Assembly (NCBI RefSeq): GCF_900605005.1
Contig: NZ_LR027558.1
Coordinates: forward strand, 410,352 to 443,138
Direction: 5' to 3'
DNA length: 32,787 nucleotides
Origin: Acidipropionibacterium timonense
GTDB taxonomy: Bacteria; Actinomycetota; Actinomycetes; Propionibacteriales; Propionibacteriaceae
Shown here piece after piece: positions 21,959 through 30,810 of this stretch. A program made the position numbers and the translations under genes. The notes under the pieces are model-generated. The model made no database searches and was not told where the DNA came from. It saw nothing but the letters and a program-made list of their open reading frames with translations. Positions within the stretch are counted from its first letter, which is position 1; every line of letters begins with the position of its first letter.

Positions 21959-22522
21959 GTGGCAGATTCCTCACGACCGGCGTACTCCGCTCACGCGACG
22001 GGGCGGGACATGGCCCTGTCCCTGGCGGTGCTGCTCGTGCCGATCGTCCTCATCGTGTGGTTCTTCACGCGCACACCGAGCGAGCCCCAGGTCGACACGG
22101 TCGACTGGAAACCGACGCTGGCCCAGGCTCGTGCCAAGGCCGGGTATCCCGTCCTGGCGCCGGCCGCCGTGCCCGAGGGGTGGCGGGTGACCAAGGCCCG
22201 GTACGCCGCCCGCGGCGAGGTCTGGGTGGGGTCGACGTCGGCGGCGGGCAACCGGTGGGAGCTCGGCCTTCTCGACGCCGACCAGGTGTACCTGGCCGTC
22301 GACCAGTCCGATGAACCGGCGTCGTCGTTCATCTCGTCGGTGACGGGGCAGGGAACCGAGGACGGGACGACAACCGTCGAGGGCCGACGGTGGACGAGGT
22401 ACCTCAGTGCGGACGGCCGGACCCGCTCCCTCGTGCGGACCGTCGGGCGATCGACGGCGGTCGTCGTGGGGGACGCCGGCTATGACAAGCTCGCGCAGTT
22501 CGCGGCGATGCTGGGACAGTGA
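21959..22522 (+). CDS. DUF4245 membrane-anchored protein
   Basis: A 187-residue protein of the actinobacterial DUF4245 family, function unknown. One membrane helix (about 17-38, MALSLAVLLVPIVLIVWFF) is followed by an external domain. That domain has VDTVDWKPTLAQARAKAGYP, AAVPEGWRVTKARY and a C-terminal GRRWTRYLSADGRTRSLVR block. The GTG start has an extended box (TGTGACAAT) six bases upstream, so it is probably leaderless. It converges on xseB with 18 bases between stops. Confidence 0.85.
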   Translation: MADSSRPAYSAHATGRDMALSLAVLLVPIVLIVWFFTRTPSEPQVDTVDWKPTLAQARAKAGYPVLAPAAVPEGWRVTKARYAARGEVWVGSTSAAGNRWELGLLDADQVYLAVDQSDEPASSFISSVTGQGTEDGTTTVEGRRWTRYLSADGRTRSLVRTVGRSTAVVVGDAGYDKLAQFAAMLGQ

Positions 22523-22540
22523 CGGCGTGGTCCGCGGGGA

Positions 22541-22885
22541 TCACGCGTCGTCGGGGGCCGGCGCGTCGCTCCTGGTCGCCCCGGCCCGAGTCTCCTCGGC
22601 GCGCGTGTCCTCGGCTCGGGACCGGGCCTCGTCGATGCGTCGACGCGCCCCGTCGAGCCAGGTCTGGCAGATCGCCGCGAGCTTCTCGCCGCGCTCCCAG
22701 AGGGTCATCGTCTCGGCCAGGCTCGTGCCGCCGGACTCGAGGGTGCGGACGATGGTGACGAGCTCGTCGCGGGCGTCCTCGTAGCTGAGGTCGGCGTCGG
22801 CCGAGGTGGTGCCGGTCGAGGTGGTGTCGACGGGTGCGGTGCCCGCTCGGGTGGTGGTCGTCGGGTCCGTGCCGGGTTCGGTCAT
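22541..22885 (-). CDS. xseB: exodeoxyribonuclease VII small subunit
   Basis: A 114-residue XseB with the core LSYEDARDELVTIVRTLESG and SLAETMTLWERGEKLAAICQ. The two helices pair into the hairpin that binds XseA. A Thr-rich, low-complexity N-terminal stretch (about 5-30) and an acidic/basic C-terminal extension make it longer than the usual 60-90 residues. Its start overlaps the xseA stop (ATGA), so the two subunits are translationally coupled. Confidence 0.93.
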   Translation of the reverse strand: MTEPGTDPTTTTRAGTAPVDTTSTGTTSADADLSYEDARDELVTIVRTLESGGTSLAETMTLWERGEKLAAICQTWLDGARRRIDEARSRAEDTRAEETRAGATRSDAPAPDDA

Positions 22886-24240
22886 GAATGCTCCTCGGTG
22901 GTGGGGGCGGCTGTCGTGGGTGCTGTGCGACCGTGAGGTTGGGGGTGGCCGTGAGGGTCGGTGGGGTTCCGGGGTTCACCGCCCGCGGCGTCAGGGCCGA
23001 CGGGTGTTCCGTCTGCGAACCCGGGGCCGCGCGGGGTGACGCCGGTCGTCGTGACGTCCAGGGTGCCGTCGGACAGATAGACCGACAGCGGGTCACCGGG
23101 GGAGACGTCGTCCACGCTCGTCACCGACCCGCCCTCGCGGTCGGCGAGGATCGCGTACCCACGGTCGAGCGTGGCCTTCGGCGACATGGCGCGCACCCGC
23201 CCCAACAGGTGCCCGACCTCGCGGACCTCCGCCGAGACCGCACGATCGGTCGCCAGACGCAGTCTCTCGACGGTGGCCGCCAGTCGTTCCGCGGCGATGT
23301 CGAGGCTCGCGGCCGGGTTCACCATGACCGGACGCGAGACGAGCGCCCTCAGCTGGGCCTGCTCGGCCTCCACCAGTGAGGACACGAGTTGGACGAGATG
23401 CGCCCGGGCCTGGGCCAGCGCCCGTCCCTCCTCGGCGACGTCCGGAACCACCCGCTTGCCGGCGTCCGTCGGCGTCGAGGCGCGCAGGTCGGCGACGAGG
23501 TCGAGGATGGGGTTGTCGGCCTCGTGCCCGATGGCCGAGACCACTGGGGTGGTGGTCGCGAAGACGGCGCGCACGAGGGCCTCGTCCGAGAACGGAAGGA
23601 GGTCCTCGAGCGACCCGCCACCGCGGGCGATGACGATGACGTCGACGGTCCGATCGGCGTCGAGCTCGGCCAGGGCCGCGAGGATCTGCGGAACCGCCGA
23701 GGGGCCCTGGACGAGGGTGTTGCGCACGACGAAGCGCGCCGCCGGCCAGCGCAGGGTCGCATTGCGGATGACGTCGCGCTCGGCGTCCGACCTGGCCCCG
23801 GTGATGAGCCCGATCCCGCGCGGCAGGAAGGGCAGAGGCCTGTGCAGGGACGTGTCGAAGAGGCCCTCGGCCTCCAGGAGTCGACGACGTCTCTCCAGCT
23901 GGGCCAGCAGCTGTCCCTCCCCGGAGGGTCGGATCTCGGCGATCTCGAAGGACAGGCGTCCCGACTTCGACCACACCGTCGGTCTCAGCAGGGCGGTGAC
24001 CGTCATGCCGGTCTCGACCGGACCCGCAGCGTCGAGCACCCGCCGGTGGCAGGTGGCGGTGACCGAGACCTCCTCGGTGACGTCGCGCAGGGTGAGGAAC
24101 TGGGTCGGGCCCGACCGGCGGTTGAGCTCGATGACCTGGGCCTCGACCCACACCTGGCCACAACGCTCGACCCACGCCTTGACCGCCCCCACCACCCAGG
24201 CGAGGGAGCGGGGCGCATCGGGGGACGTCGCGTCGGCCAT
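22882..24240 (-). CDS. xseA: exodeoxyribonuclease VII large subunit
   Basis: A 452-residue nuclease subunit degrading single-stranded DNA from both ends. It has an N-terminal OB fold (about 20-115), then the catalytic domain with GARSDAERDVIRNATLRW, the DVIVIARGGGSLEDLLPFSD block and VVSAIGHEADNPILDLVADL. A coiled-coil region (about 270-370) follows for XseB binding, then the family tail DRGYAIL. The last 60 residues are a Pro/His/Thr-rich extension of low complexity. The ATG has TAGGTT six bases upstream (leaderless). XseB follows, overlapping by four bases. Confidence 0.95.
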   Translation of the reverse strand: MADATSPDAPRSLAWVVGAVKAWVERCGQVWVEAQVIELNRRSGPTQFLTLRDVTEEVSVTATCHRRVLDAAGPVETGMTVTALLRPTVWSKSGRLSFEIAEIRPSGEGQLLAQLERRRRLLEAEGLFDTSLHRPLPFLPRGIGLITGARSDAERDVIRNATLRWPAARFVVRNTLVQGPSAVPQILAALAELDADRTVDVIVIARGGGSLEDLLPFSDEALVRAVFATTTPVVSAIGHEADNPILDLVADLRASTPTDAGKRVVPDVAEEGRALAQARAHLVQLVSSLVEAEQAQLRALVSRPVMVNPAASLDIAAERLAATVERLRLATDRAVSAEVREVGHLLGRVRAMSPKATLDRGYAILADREGGSVTSVDDVSPGDPLSVYLSDGTLDVTTTGVTPRGPGFADGTPVGPDAAGGEPRNPTDPHGHPQPHGRTAPTTAAPTTEEHS

Positions 24241-24358
24241 GGACCCAACCTAGTGGTCCGACGCCGGTTCGCGCCGCACCGCCGGGCGGGTGGCCTTCCG
24301 GTGGTGCCGGCCCGGCGGCGCGGGCACCACGTTGCGGCCGACCCGTAGACTCGAGGCC

Positions 24359-25351
24359 ATGTCCGACAAGATGCTGCTTCTGGCCGCCCCCCGGGGATAC
24401 TGCGCCGGGGTCGACCGGGCGGTCGTCACCGTCGAGCGCGCCCTGGAGACCTACGGCGCCCCGGTGTACGTGCGCAAGCAGATCGTCCACAACCGACACG
24501 TCGTCGAGACCCTGGAGAGCCGCGGGGCGATCTTCGTCGACGAACTCGACGAGGTGCCCGACGACGCCCTCGTCGTCTTCTCCGCCCACGGCGTCTCGCC
24601 GGCAGTGCAGGAGGAGGCGCGCACCCGCGGGCTGCGCACCATCGACGCCACCTGCCCCCTGGTGACCAAGGTGCACCACGAGGCTCGACGCTTCGCCCAG
24701 GATGGCACCCGAATCCTCCTCATCGGCCACGCCGGGCACGAGGAGGTCGAGGGCACCACGGGCGAGGCCCCCGAACACATCACCCTGGTCCAGACCCCGC
24801 AGGACGTCGACGCCCTCGAGCTCGACCCCGACGAGCCCATCGCTTGGCTCAGCCAGACGACCCTCAGTGTCGAAGAGACCGCGGAGACCGTCGACCGCAT
24901 CCGCCAGGTGCACCCGAACCTCATCGACCCACCATCGGACGACATCTGCTACGCGACGCAGAACCGTCAGCACGCCGTCAAGCAGATGGCCCCCAAGTGC
25001 GACCTCGTCATCGTCGTCGGGTCGAGGAACTCCTCGAACACCGGCCGGCTCGTCGAGGTGGCGCTCGAGTCGGGGGCCGGCGCGGCCCACCGCGTCGACA
25101 ACGCCGACGAGGTCGACCCCGCCTGGCTCGACGAGGCGACGACCGTCGGCGTCACCTCGGGGGCCTCGGTGCCCGAGGAACTCGTCCAAGGGGTGCTCGA
25201 TCTGCTCCAGGGACGGGGCTGGCCGCCGGCGGTGGAGGAGACCCTCATCGAGGAGTCCCTCTCCTTCGCCCTGCCCCCGCAGCTGCGCACCCGTCGCGTC
25301 AAGTCTCATGGCGAGGCTCCGTCCCGGCATCACAGCCCGTCAGCGAGCTGA
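24359..25351 (+). CDS. ispH: 4-hydroxy-3-methylbut-2-enyl diphosphate reductase
   Basis: A 330-residue iron-sulfur enzyme, the last step of the MEP pathway, giving isopentenyl and dimethylallyl diphosphate. The three cluster cysteines are in place: C15 ([11 protein letters not shown]), C99 ([14 protein letters not shown]) and C197 ([11 protein letters not shown]). The substrate-binding HGVSP, TQTTLS and [14 protein letters not shown] stretches are present. The ATG has TAGACT seven bases upstream, which rejects an open extension of 23 codons. The product feeds the cis-prenyl transferase earlier in the window. The last 53 bases overlap the convergent rmuC end. Confidence 0.97.
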   Translation: MSDKMLLLAAPRGYCAGVDRAVVTVERALETYGAPVYVRKQIVHNRHVVETLESRGAIFVDELDEVPDDALVVFSAHGVSPAVQEEARTRGLRTIDATCPLVTKVHHEARRFAQDGTRILLIGHAGHEEVEGTTGEAPEHITLVQTPQDVDALELDPDEPIAWLSQTTLSVEETAETVDRIRQVHPNLIDPPSDDICYATQNRQHAVKQMAPKCDLVIVVGSRNSSNTGRLVEVALESGAGAAHRVDNADEVDPAWLDEATTVGVTSGASVPEELVQGVLDLLQGRGWPPAVEETLIEESLSFALPPQLRTRRVKSHGEAPSRHHSPSAS

Positions 25352-26513
25352 GCTCGGGGGCGGTGAGTGGTCGGACGGCGGCGTCGACCGGGGCGGGCCC
25401 GGTCAGCCGCGACGTCGTCACGTCGAGCTCCTCGAACCGACGCGCGCTCACGAGCACGCGGGTCTCGAGGGATCCCAGGGCTGAGTTGTACGACCGCACC
25501 GCGCCGGTGAGGGAGCGTCCGAGCTTGTCGAGATGCTCGGCCAGGGTGGCGAGCCGCTCGTGCAGTTCACGGCCCAGGGACGCCACCTCGGCCGCTGACC
25601 GGGCGACGGCGTCCTGCCGCCAGGCCAGGGCGATGACCCGCAACATGGGGATGAGGATCGCCGGGCTCGCCAGGACGATGTCGCGGCGTGCGGCGTACTC
25701 GTGGAGATCGGGCATCCGGTCGAGTGCTGCCTGGAGGAAGGCGTCGGAGGGCAGGAAGAGGACGACGAACTGCGGCGAGGCGACGTCGGTGGCCCAGTAG
25801 CGCTTCGACGACAGCTGGTCGATGTGGGTGCGCACGTGCCGGGCGAACCGCTCGAGGGCCTCCTCGCGGGTCGCCTCGTCCGGGGCGGCCGAGGCCTCGA
25901 GGAAGGCGGCCAGGGGAGTCTTCGAGTCGACGTGGACGCATCGGTCCCCGGCCATCCACACCGTCATGTCGGGCCGCTGGGACGCCCCGGAGACCGTCGT
26001 CGTCGACTGCTCCTCGAAATCGCAGTGCTCGACCATCCCCGCCAGCTCGACCACCCTCCGCAACTGCATCTCGCCCCAGGCGCCGCGAACCTGCGGTTTG
26101 CGCAGGGCGGTGGCCAGGGACGCCGTCTCCCGGCGCAGCCCCTCGCTCAGAGCCGCCACCCCGGACACCTGCTCGCGCAGGGTCGCCGTGGACTCCGTCC
26201 GTTCCTTCTCGACCTCGACGAGACGCCGGTCGAGTCGCTCGAGGGCCAGGGACACCGGAGCCAGGATCCGCTGGGTGCTGGCCAGGGTCTGCTCGGTGGT
26301 GCGCTCGGCGCGTCGGTCCTGGTCGGCCAGGGCCTCGGCGGACAGGGCCTTGAAACGATCTGCCAGGTCGTCGTGGGTGCGGGCGAGCTCCCGTTGGTCC
26401 TGGGCACGGCGTCGCTCGGCGCGGTCGGCGGCCCGCACGGTGGCTGCCAACCAGCCGATGACGAGGCCACAGGCCAGCGCCACGAGGACGATGAGCACGG
26501 TCGAGAGGTTCAT
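25299..26513 (-). CDS. rmuC: DNA recombination protein RmuC
   Basis: A 404-residue RmuC-family protein, thought to limit inversions at short inverted repeats. An N-terminal membrane helix ([19 protein letters not shown], about 4-23) leads to a long coiled coil rich in R, E and A (about 28-125). Then comes the nuclease-like core with [34 protein letters not shown] and [18 protein letters not shown]. The start was set at the ATG with AAGGA upstream, giving MNLSTVL. An open 14-codon extension lacks support. Its 3' end overlaps the ispH 3' end by 53 bases. Confidence 0.93.
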   Translation of the reverse strand: MNLSTVLIVLVALACGLVIGWLAATVRAADRAERRRAQDQRELARTHDDLADRFKALSAEALADQDRRAERTTEQTLASTQRILAPVSLALERLDRRLVEVEKERTESTATLREQVSGVAALSEGLRRETASLATALRKPQVRGAWGEMQLRRVVELAGMVEHCDFEEQSTTTVSGASQRPDMTVWMAGDRCVHVDSKTPLAAFLEASAAPDEATREEALERFARHVRTHIDQLSSKRYWATDVASPQFVVLFLPSDAFLQAALDRMPDLHEYAARRDIVLASPAILIPMLRVIALAWRQDAVARSAAEVASLGRELHERLATLAEHLDKLGRSLTGAVRSYNSALGSLETRVLVSARRFEELDVTTSRLTGPAPVDAAVRPLTAPELSSLTGCDAGTEPRHET

Positions 26514-26593
26514 GGCACCATCCTTGCCGCGGGGTGTGACAGTTCTGGAGGCCACCGGTTCCCGGAGCGTTCGGCACTGGTTGAATGAAGGGC

Positions 26594-27880
26594 ATGTCTG
26601 TCAGTGCTGAACTTGCCCGGGAGATCGCCGACCACGCGGCCGATGCCATCGACTTCGTCGAGGCCTCGCCAACCTCCTACCACGCCGCCGCCGAGCTCGC
26701 CCGACGGCTCGACGCCGCCGGGTTCGTCCGGATGGACGAGGCCACCGGCTGGGACGGGGTCGAGGGTCGGCGGTACGTCGTGCGCGACGGCGCCGTCATG
26801 GCCTGGGTGACGCCGCAGGTGGTGGGGGAGCGCGCCGGGTTCCGGATCGTCGGGTCGCACACGGACTCCCCGTCCTTCAAGCTCAAGCCGCATGCGACGG
26901 CGTCGAACCACGGCTGGCAGCAGGTGGGCATGGAGGTGTACGGCGGGGGCCTGCTCAACTCGTGGCTCGACCGCGACCTCGGCCTGGCGGGTCGACTGGT
27001 GACCCGCGACGGCACCGTGCACCTCGTGCGCACGGGGTCGATCCTGCGGATCAGCCAGCTCGCGCCGCACCTGGACAGGTCGGTCAACGACGACCTCCAC
27101 CTGGATCGGCAGCGCCACCTCATGCCGATCCTCTCGGTCGGGCACGAGGGGCTCGACGTCGAGGACCTGCTCTGTGAGGCTGCCGGGATCGATCGGGCCG
27201 ATCTCGACTTCCACGATGTCTTCGCCTATCTCACCCAGGCTCCGGCGGTCATCGGGCCGTTCGGGGAGTTCCTCGCAAGCCAGCGGCTCGACAACCTCTC
27301 CTCGGTGCACTCCTCGATCGCCGCCTTCGTCGGGGTCGAGCCGGGCGAGGACGTGGCCGTCATGGCCTGTTTCGATCACGAGGAGGTGGGTTCGTCGACG
27401 CGGTCGGGGGCGTGCGGCCCGTTCCTCGAGGACATTCTCGTGCGCATCGGTGAAGGCCTGGGGCGGACCGGGGCAGGGTTCAGGGCGATGCTGGCTCGCT
27501 CCTCCTGCGTCTCCTCGGACGCCGGCCACGGGCTGCACCCCAACTACGTCGAGAAGTTCGACCCGACCAATCACCCGCTGCTCAATGCCGGGCCGCTGCT
27601 CAAGATCAACGCCAACCAGCGGTATGCCACGGACGGGGTCGGCGGGGCGCTGTGGAAGCGGGCCTGCCGGGCCGCCACAGTGCCGACCCAGGACTTCGTG
27701 TCCAACAACGCCGTCCCGTGCGGCACGACCATCGGCCCGCTCACCGCGACCCGTCTCGGTGTGCTCACCGTCGACGTCGGGGTGCCGCTCATGTCGATGC
27801 ACTCGACCCGGGAACTCGCCGGCACCGCCGACCTCACCTTCCTCACCAGGGCGTTGGGGGCGTACTGGGCCGGGGCCTGA
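26594..27880 (+). CDS. M18 family aminopeptidase
   Basis: A 428-residue cytoplasmic metallopeptidase that removes N-terminal residues, often acidic or neutral, from peptides. Metal and catalytic motifs are GSHTDSPSFKLKP (H89), CFDHEEVGSSTRSGA (Glu pair near 263-264) and SSDAGHGLHPNY with the later SMHSTRE block. VSNNAVPCGTTIGPLTA is also conserved. The ATG three codons into the frame (MSVSAEL) was chosen because TTGAAT lies seven bases upstream. rmuC is divergent. It is followed by the first of two related palindromes. Confidence 0.93.
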   Translation: MSVSAELAREIADHAADAIDFVEASPTSYHAAAELARRLDAAGFVRMDEATGWDGVEGRRYVVRDGAVMAWVTPQVVGERAGFRIVGSHTDSPSFKLKPHATASNHGWQQVGMEVYGGGLLNSWLDRDLGLAGRLVTRDGTVHLVRTGSILRISQLAPHLDRSVNDDLHLDRQRHLMPILSVGHEGLDVEDLLCEAAGIDRADLDFHDVFAYLTQAPAVIGPFGEFLASQRLDNLSSVHSSIAAFVGVEPGEDVAVMACFDHEEVGSSTRSGACGPFLEDILVRIGEGLGRTGAGFRAMLARSSCVSSDAGHGLHPNYVEKFDPTNHPLLNAGPLLKINANQRYATDGVGGALWKRACRAATVPTQDFVSNNAVPCGTTIGPLTATRLGVLTVDVGVPLMSMHSTRELAGTADLTFLTRALGAYWAGA

Positions 27881-27887
27881 CGAAGCT

Positions 27888-27927
27888 GTGTGCGTTGGGG
27901 CCGAGAGTACGCGGCCCCAACGCACAG
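27888..27927. repeat. palindromic element, copy 1
   Basis: A perfect 15-bp stem (27889-27903 with 27912-27926) and an 8-nt loop, 8 bases after the aminopeptidase stop. It matches copy 2 at 28957 in 28 of 40 positions without gaps, so the pair is related. It may end the aminopeptidase transcript, but its repetition around one gene suggests another role. Confidence 0.75.
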
Positions 27928-27938
27928 AGTTCTCGCGC

Positions 27939-28025
27939 ACAGCTGACACACAACGTGTTGTCCGGGTGTTGTCCGTTCCCGTTCGACCCTTTCCCGCCCG
28001 GTCCACGGTGGGTCATGCTCCGGCC
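27939..28025 (+). promoter_or_regulatory. candidate control region of the AbiEi/DUF559 gene
   Basis: ACAAC GT GTTGT is a small palindrome near 27949-27960. GTGTTGTCCG occurs twice nearby. A CATGCT box lies six bases before the gene's ATG, which is compatible with a leaderless start. AbiEi-type proteins often repress their own promoters, so these repeats are candidate operators. Confidence 0.4.
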
Positions 28026-28949
28026 ATGAAACCTCGAACCGTGCTCCCACGACCTGCCCTGGCCTGCGCTCGCGCCCAAGGCGGCGTCATCTCGCGACGC
28101 CAACTCCTCGACCTCGGGGTGACCAGACATGGGGTCGCCGGGCTGTTGCGCCGAGGAGGGTTGGCCGAGCTTCTGCCCGGCACCTACTCGCTCGACGGGG
28201 ACTCGTGGACGCATCGGGCGTGGGCCGGGGTGGTGCACGGCGGTGACGGAGCCTGCCTCGGCGGCGCCGCCGCGGCCCACCTCGCGGGGCTGTGCGAGGA
28301 GCCCGGGATCATCGACGTGTGGACGCCGACTCGCCACGTCCGGCTCGATGTCCCGGGCTGGCGGTTCCACCGAGGGTTCCGCATCGCGGTGGGGGCGCCG
28401 CCACGAGTCCCGGTCGAGATGGCGCTCATCGACCTGTGCGCCGGGCAGGACGCCGACACCATGAGCTCCTGGCTGGGAACGGCTCTCAGCTCGCGGGCGA
28501 CCACCCCCGCCCGGGTCGAACGGGCCCTGTCACAGGCGCCGTCGATGAAGAACCGGGCACTGTTCCGGGAGCTTCTCGAGGCCGCGGGAGGTGGAGCCCA
28601 CAGCGCTCTCGAGGCCCGCTACCTGCGGGACGTCGAGCGGGCCCATGGTCTTCCACCGGCGGCCAGGCAGCGGTCGGTGCAGCGCCGGACCCGCAGTGAC
28701 GCCGTGTACGAGGGGTACGGGGTCATCGTCGAACTGGACGGGCGGCGTGGGCACGTCGGGGTGGGGCAGCGCAACGACGGGTGGCGGGACGCCCGGAACG
28801 CCGCCGCAGGGTGGGTGACCCTGCGCTTCGGTTGGGCCGATGTCGTCGAGCATCCGTGTGACGTGGCCGCGGCGGTCGCCGAGACCCTGGCCGCCCGCGG
28901 CTGGTCAGGTTCACCCCATCGATGCGGCGCCTGCCGACTCGTGGCCTGA
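28026..28949 (+). CDS. AbiEi-type HTH protein with DUF559 nuclease-like domain
   Basis: A 307-residue two-domain protein. The N-terminal winged helix (about 14-58) has the AbiEi pattern GVISRRQLLDLGVTRHGVAG and the wing LAELLPGTYSLDG. The C-terminal part (about 195-295) looks like DUF559, a Vsr/PD-(D/E)XK-like fold. It has EARYLRDVERAHGLP, the acidic RTRSDAVYEGYGVIVELDGR core and RNDGWRDARNAAAGWVTLRF, followed by a typical end. No AbiEii toxin lies next to it, so it is an orphan. The gene is enclosed by two related palindromes, one 99 bases before its start and one 7 bases after its stop. Nuclease activity is inferred from family resemblance only. Confidence 0.8.
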   Translation: MKPRTVLPRPALACARAQGGVISRRQLLDLGVTRHGVAGLLRRGGLAELLPGTYSLDGDSWTHRAWAGVVHGGDGACLGGAAAAHLAGLCEEPGIIDVWTPTRHVRLDVPGWRFHRGFRIAVGAPPRVPVEMALIDLCAGQDADTMSSWLGTALSSRATTPARVERALSQAPSMKNRALFRELLEAAGGGAHSALEARYLRDVERAHGLPPAARQRSVQRRTRSDAVYEGYGVIVELDGRRGHVGVGQRNDGWRDARNAAAGWVTLRFGWADVVEHPCDVAAAVAETLAARGWSGSPHRCGACRLVA

Positions 28950-28956
28950 CCGACCC

Positions 28957-28996
28957 GTGTGCGTCTGGACCGCGTAGTCGCGGCTCGAATGCACAC
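28957..28996. repeat. palindromic element, copy 2
   Basis: Arms 28957-28974 and 28979-28996 pair at 16 of 18 positions, including G-U, with a TAGT loop. It shares GTGTGCGT and the CGCGG core with copy 1 (28 of 40 positions identical). It begins seven bases after the AbiEi/DUF559 stop. Copy 2 is less perfectly paired than copy 1, as if decayed. Confidence 0.7.
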
Positions 28997-29063
28997 AGGC
29001 TCGGCCGGAGGCGTCGGGCATGCCGCAGGAGAGGCCGGCAGGGGCCCGGTAGGATGATCCGAC

Positions 29064-30137
29064 GTGGCACTCACCATCGGAATCGTCGGTCTCCCCAATG
29101 CCGGCAAGTCGACCTTGTTCAACGCGCTGACCCGCAATGACGTGCTGGCGGCCAACTACCCCTTCGCGACGATCGAGCCGAATGTCGGCGTCGTCGGGGT
29201 GCCGGACAAGCGTCTCGACGTCCTCGCGACGGTGTTCTCGTCGGTGCGCACCGTTCCGGCCACGGTGTCCTTCGTCGACATCGCCGGCATCGTCAAGGGT
29301 GCCAGCAGGGGCGAGGGGATGGGCAACGAGTTCCTCTCGAACATCCGCGAGGCCGACGCCATCTGCCAGGTGACGAGGTGCTTCGACGATGACGACGTCA
29401 CCCACGTCAACGGTCACGTCGACCCGGCCGACGACATCGAGACCATCACGACCGAGCTCGTCCTGGCCGACCTGCAGACCATGGAGAAGCAGCTGCCCAA
29501 GCTCCAGAAGGAGGCGGCGATCCGCAAGGAGTCGCGGCCCAAGGCGGAGGCCTGGCTGGAGGCGCAGAAGGTTCTCGAGGAGGGTCGGACGATCTTCTCG
29601 GCCGGGCTCGACCCCGAGCCGCTGCATGACCTGTTCCTCCTCACCACCAAGCCCTTCATCTACGTCTTCAACTGCGACCAGGACCAGCTGGCCGATGATG
29701 AGTTCAAGGCGCGCATGTCACAGCTCGTCGCGCCGGCCGAGGCGATCTTCCTCGACGCCGAGTTCGAGGCCGAGCTGGCCGAGATGGAGCCGGAGGATGC
29801 CGCCGAGTTCCTCGCCGACGCCGGGGTCGAGGAGCCCGGGCTCGACAAGCTCGCCCGGGTCGGCTTCGACACCCTGGGGTTGCAGACCTTCCTCACCGCG
29901 GGGCCCAAGGAGTCGCGCGCCTGGACGATCCACAAGGGCTGGACCGCCCCCCAGGCCGCCGGGGTCATCCACTCCGACTTCGAGAAGGGGTTCATCAAGG
30001 CGCAGGTGGTGTCCTTCGACGACCTCGTCCAGTACGGCGGGGAGAAGGAAGCCCAGGCGGCCGGGAAGCTTCGACTCGAGGGCAAGGATTACGTCATGGC
30101 CGATGGGGACGTGGTCGAGTTCCGCTTCAACAATTAG
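29064..30137 (+). CDS. ychF: redox-regulated ATPase YchF
   Basis: A 357-residue Obg-family NTPase that in this branch prefers ATP over GTP and acts on ribosomes and stress response. The P-loop GLPNAGKSTLF lies at 8-18. The G3-like DIAGIVKGASRGEGMG block follows. The base-specificity position reads FNCDQDQ instead of the NKxD of GTPases, in keeping with ATP use. A coiled-coil arm (about 130-190) precedes the C-terminal TGS domain (from about 280, with WTIHKGWTAPQAAGVIHSDF). The GTG start has TAGGAT eight bases upstream. Confidence 0.97.
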   Translation: MALTIGIVGLPNAGKSTLFNALTRNDVLAANYPFATIEPNVGVVGVPDKRLDVLATVFSSVRTVPATVSFVDIAGIVKGASRGEGMGNEFLSNIREADAICQVTRCFDDDDVTHVNGHVDPADDIETITTELVLADLQTMEKQLPKLQKEAAIRKESRPKAEAWLEAQKVLEEGRTIFSAGLDPEPLHDLFLLTTKPFIYVFNCDQDQLADDEFKARMSQLVAPAEAIFLDAEFEAELAEMEPEDAAEFLADAGVEEPGLDKLARVGFDTLGLQTFLTAGPKESRAWTIHKGWTAPQAAGVIHSDFEKGFIKAQVVSFDDLVQYGGEKEAQAAGKLRLEGKDYVMADGDVVEFRFNN

Positions 30138-30171
30138 TTGGCCACGTATTTCAGCTGGCTATCTTTGGCGT

Positions 30172-30690
30172 GTGGACGATCTGACCTTTGTCGAGTCGAC
30201 GCTGCCGCCGGATGGGAATGGACGCCGCGGCCAGTATCTCGACCTTGTGGTGGGCGGGGCGTCCCTGCGCTCCTCGATCGGTGAAGATCTGCTGGTGTGG
30301 GCCTCCACCCCATTGCAGTCTGGATGGGATCTGGAATCGGGGTTGACTTGGCTGACGTCCTTGTCACGCGGCCGGCAGGTCAGTCTTCCTGCTGGTCGGG
30401 TGGCTCTGTATGTGTGCCGTGAGTGTGGCGACCTGGGCTGCGGGGCGCTCTCCGTCAACATCGAACGCTGCGGGAGCGTGGTTCGCTGGACTCAGTTCGG
30501 CTGGGAGGATGACCTGGACGACAAGCCCTGGTCGGCCATCGAGTTTCCCCTGGAATTCACCTTCCAAGCGTCGGCCTACGACCAGACCCTCCGCGCCGCG
30601 CGGGAACGGGTGCTCGCGAGCCAATCGCGGACCGCTCCGACAGGGCACCTGTGGTGGCGGAAGCCAGGTTTCGTCGCCATCGACCTCTGA
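30172..30690 (+). CDS. four-cysteine protein of unknown function
   Basis: A 172-residue soluble protein without signal or membrane helix. Its centre bears C82, C85, C90 and C100 in CRECGDLGCGALSVNIERCG, a likely zinc or metal knuckle, followed by WTQFGWEDD. Flanking strands (LDLVVGGASLRSS, IEFPLEFTFQ) suggest a beta sandwich, and the C-terminal third is helical. I do not recognise a named family, and no partner is obvious. The GTG has TATCTT six bases upstream (leaderless), and the ychF stop is 34 bases before it. The predicted composition is less GC-rich than its neighbours at the start, which hints at transfer but is weak evidence. Confidence 0.7.
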   Translation: MDDLTFVESTLPPDGNGRRGQYLDLVVGGASLRSSIGEDLLVWASTPLQSGWDLESGLTWLTSLSRGRQVSLPAGRVALYVCRECGDLGCGALSVNIERCGSVVRWTQFGWEDDLDDKPWSAIEFPLEFTFQASAYDQTLRAARERVLASQSRTAPTGHLWWRKPGFVAIDL

Positions 30691-30739
30691 TGTTGGTGTC
30701 GGCCACTGCCTTCGTGGGTTCGTGAATGGTAGGGCAGAA

Positions 30740-30778
30740 TGTTCGTAGATGGGAGGGTCCAGTGTTCGTAGATGGGAG
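30740..30778 (+). repeat. pair of 16-base direct repeats
   Basis: TGTTCGTAGATGGGAG occurs exactly at 30740-30755 and 30763-30778, starting 23 bases apart. They lie 33 bases before the ATPase gene and just before its TAGGCT box (30799-30804), which suits a protein-binding site. Copies elsewhere in the window were not noticed. Confidence 0.75.
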
Positions 30779-30810
30779 TGTAGGCTCTCGTGGCTCGCTA
30801 GGCTCCTCTC

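Noticed and set aside
23093-25333. A 746-codon minus-strand frame across ispH and part of xseA
   Set aside because: It overlaps two certain genes and gives an Arg/Gly-rich artefact sequence.
30740-30778. CRISPR-like array
   Set aside because: Only two repeats with a 7-base gap between them, no further units and no cas genes.
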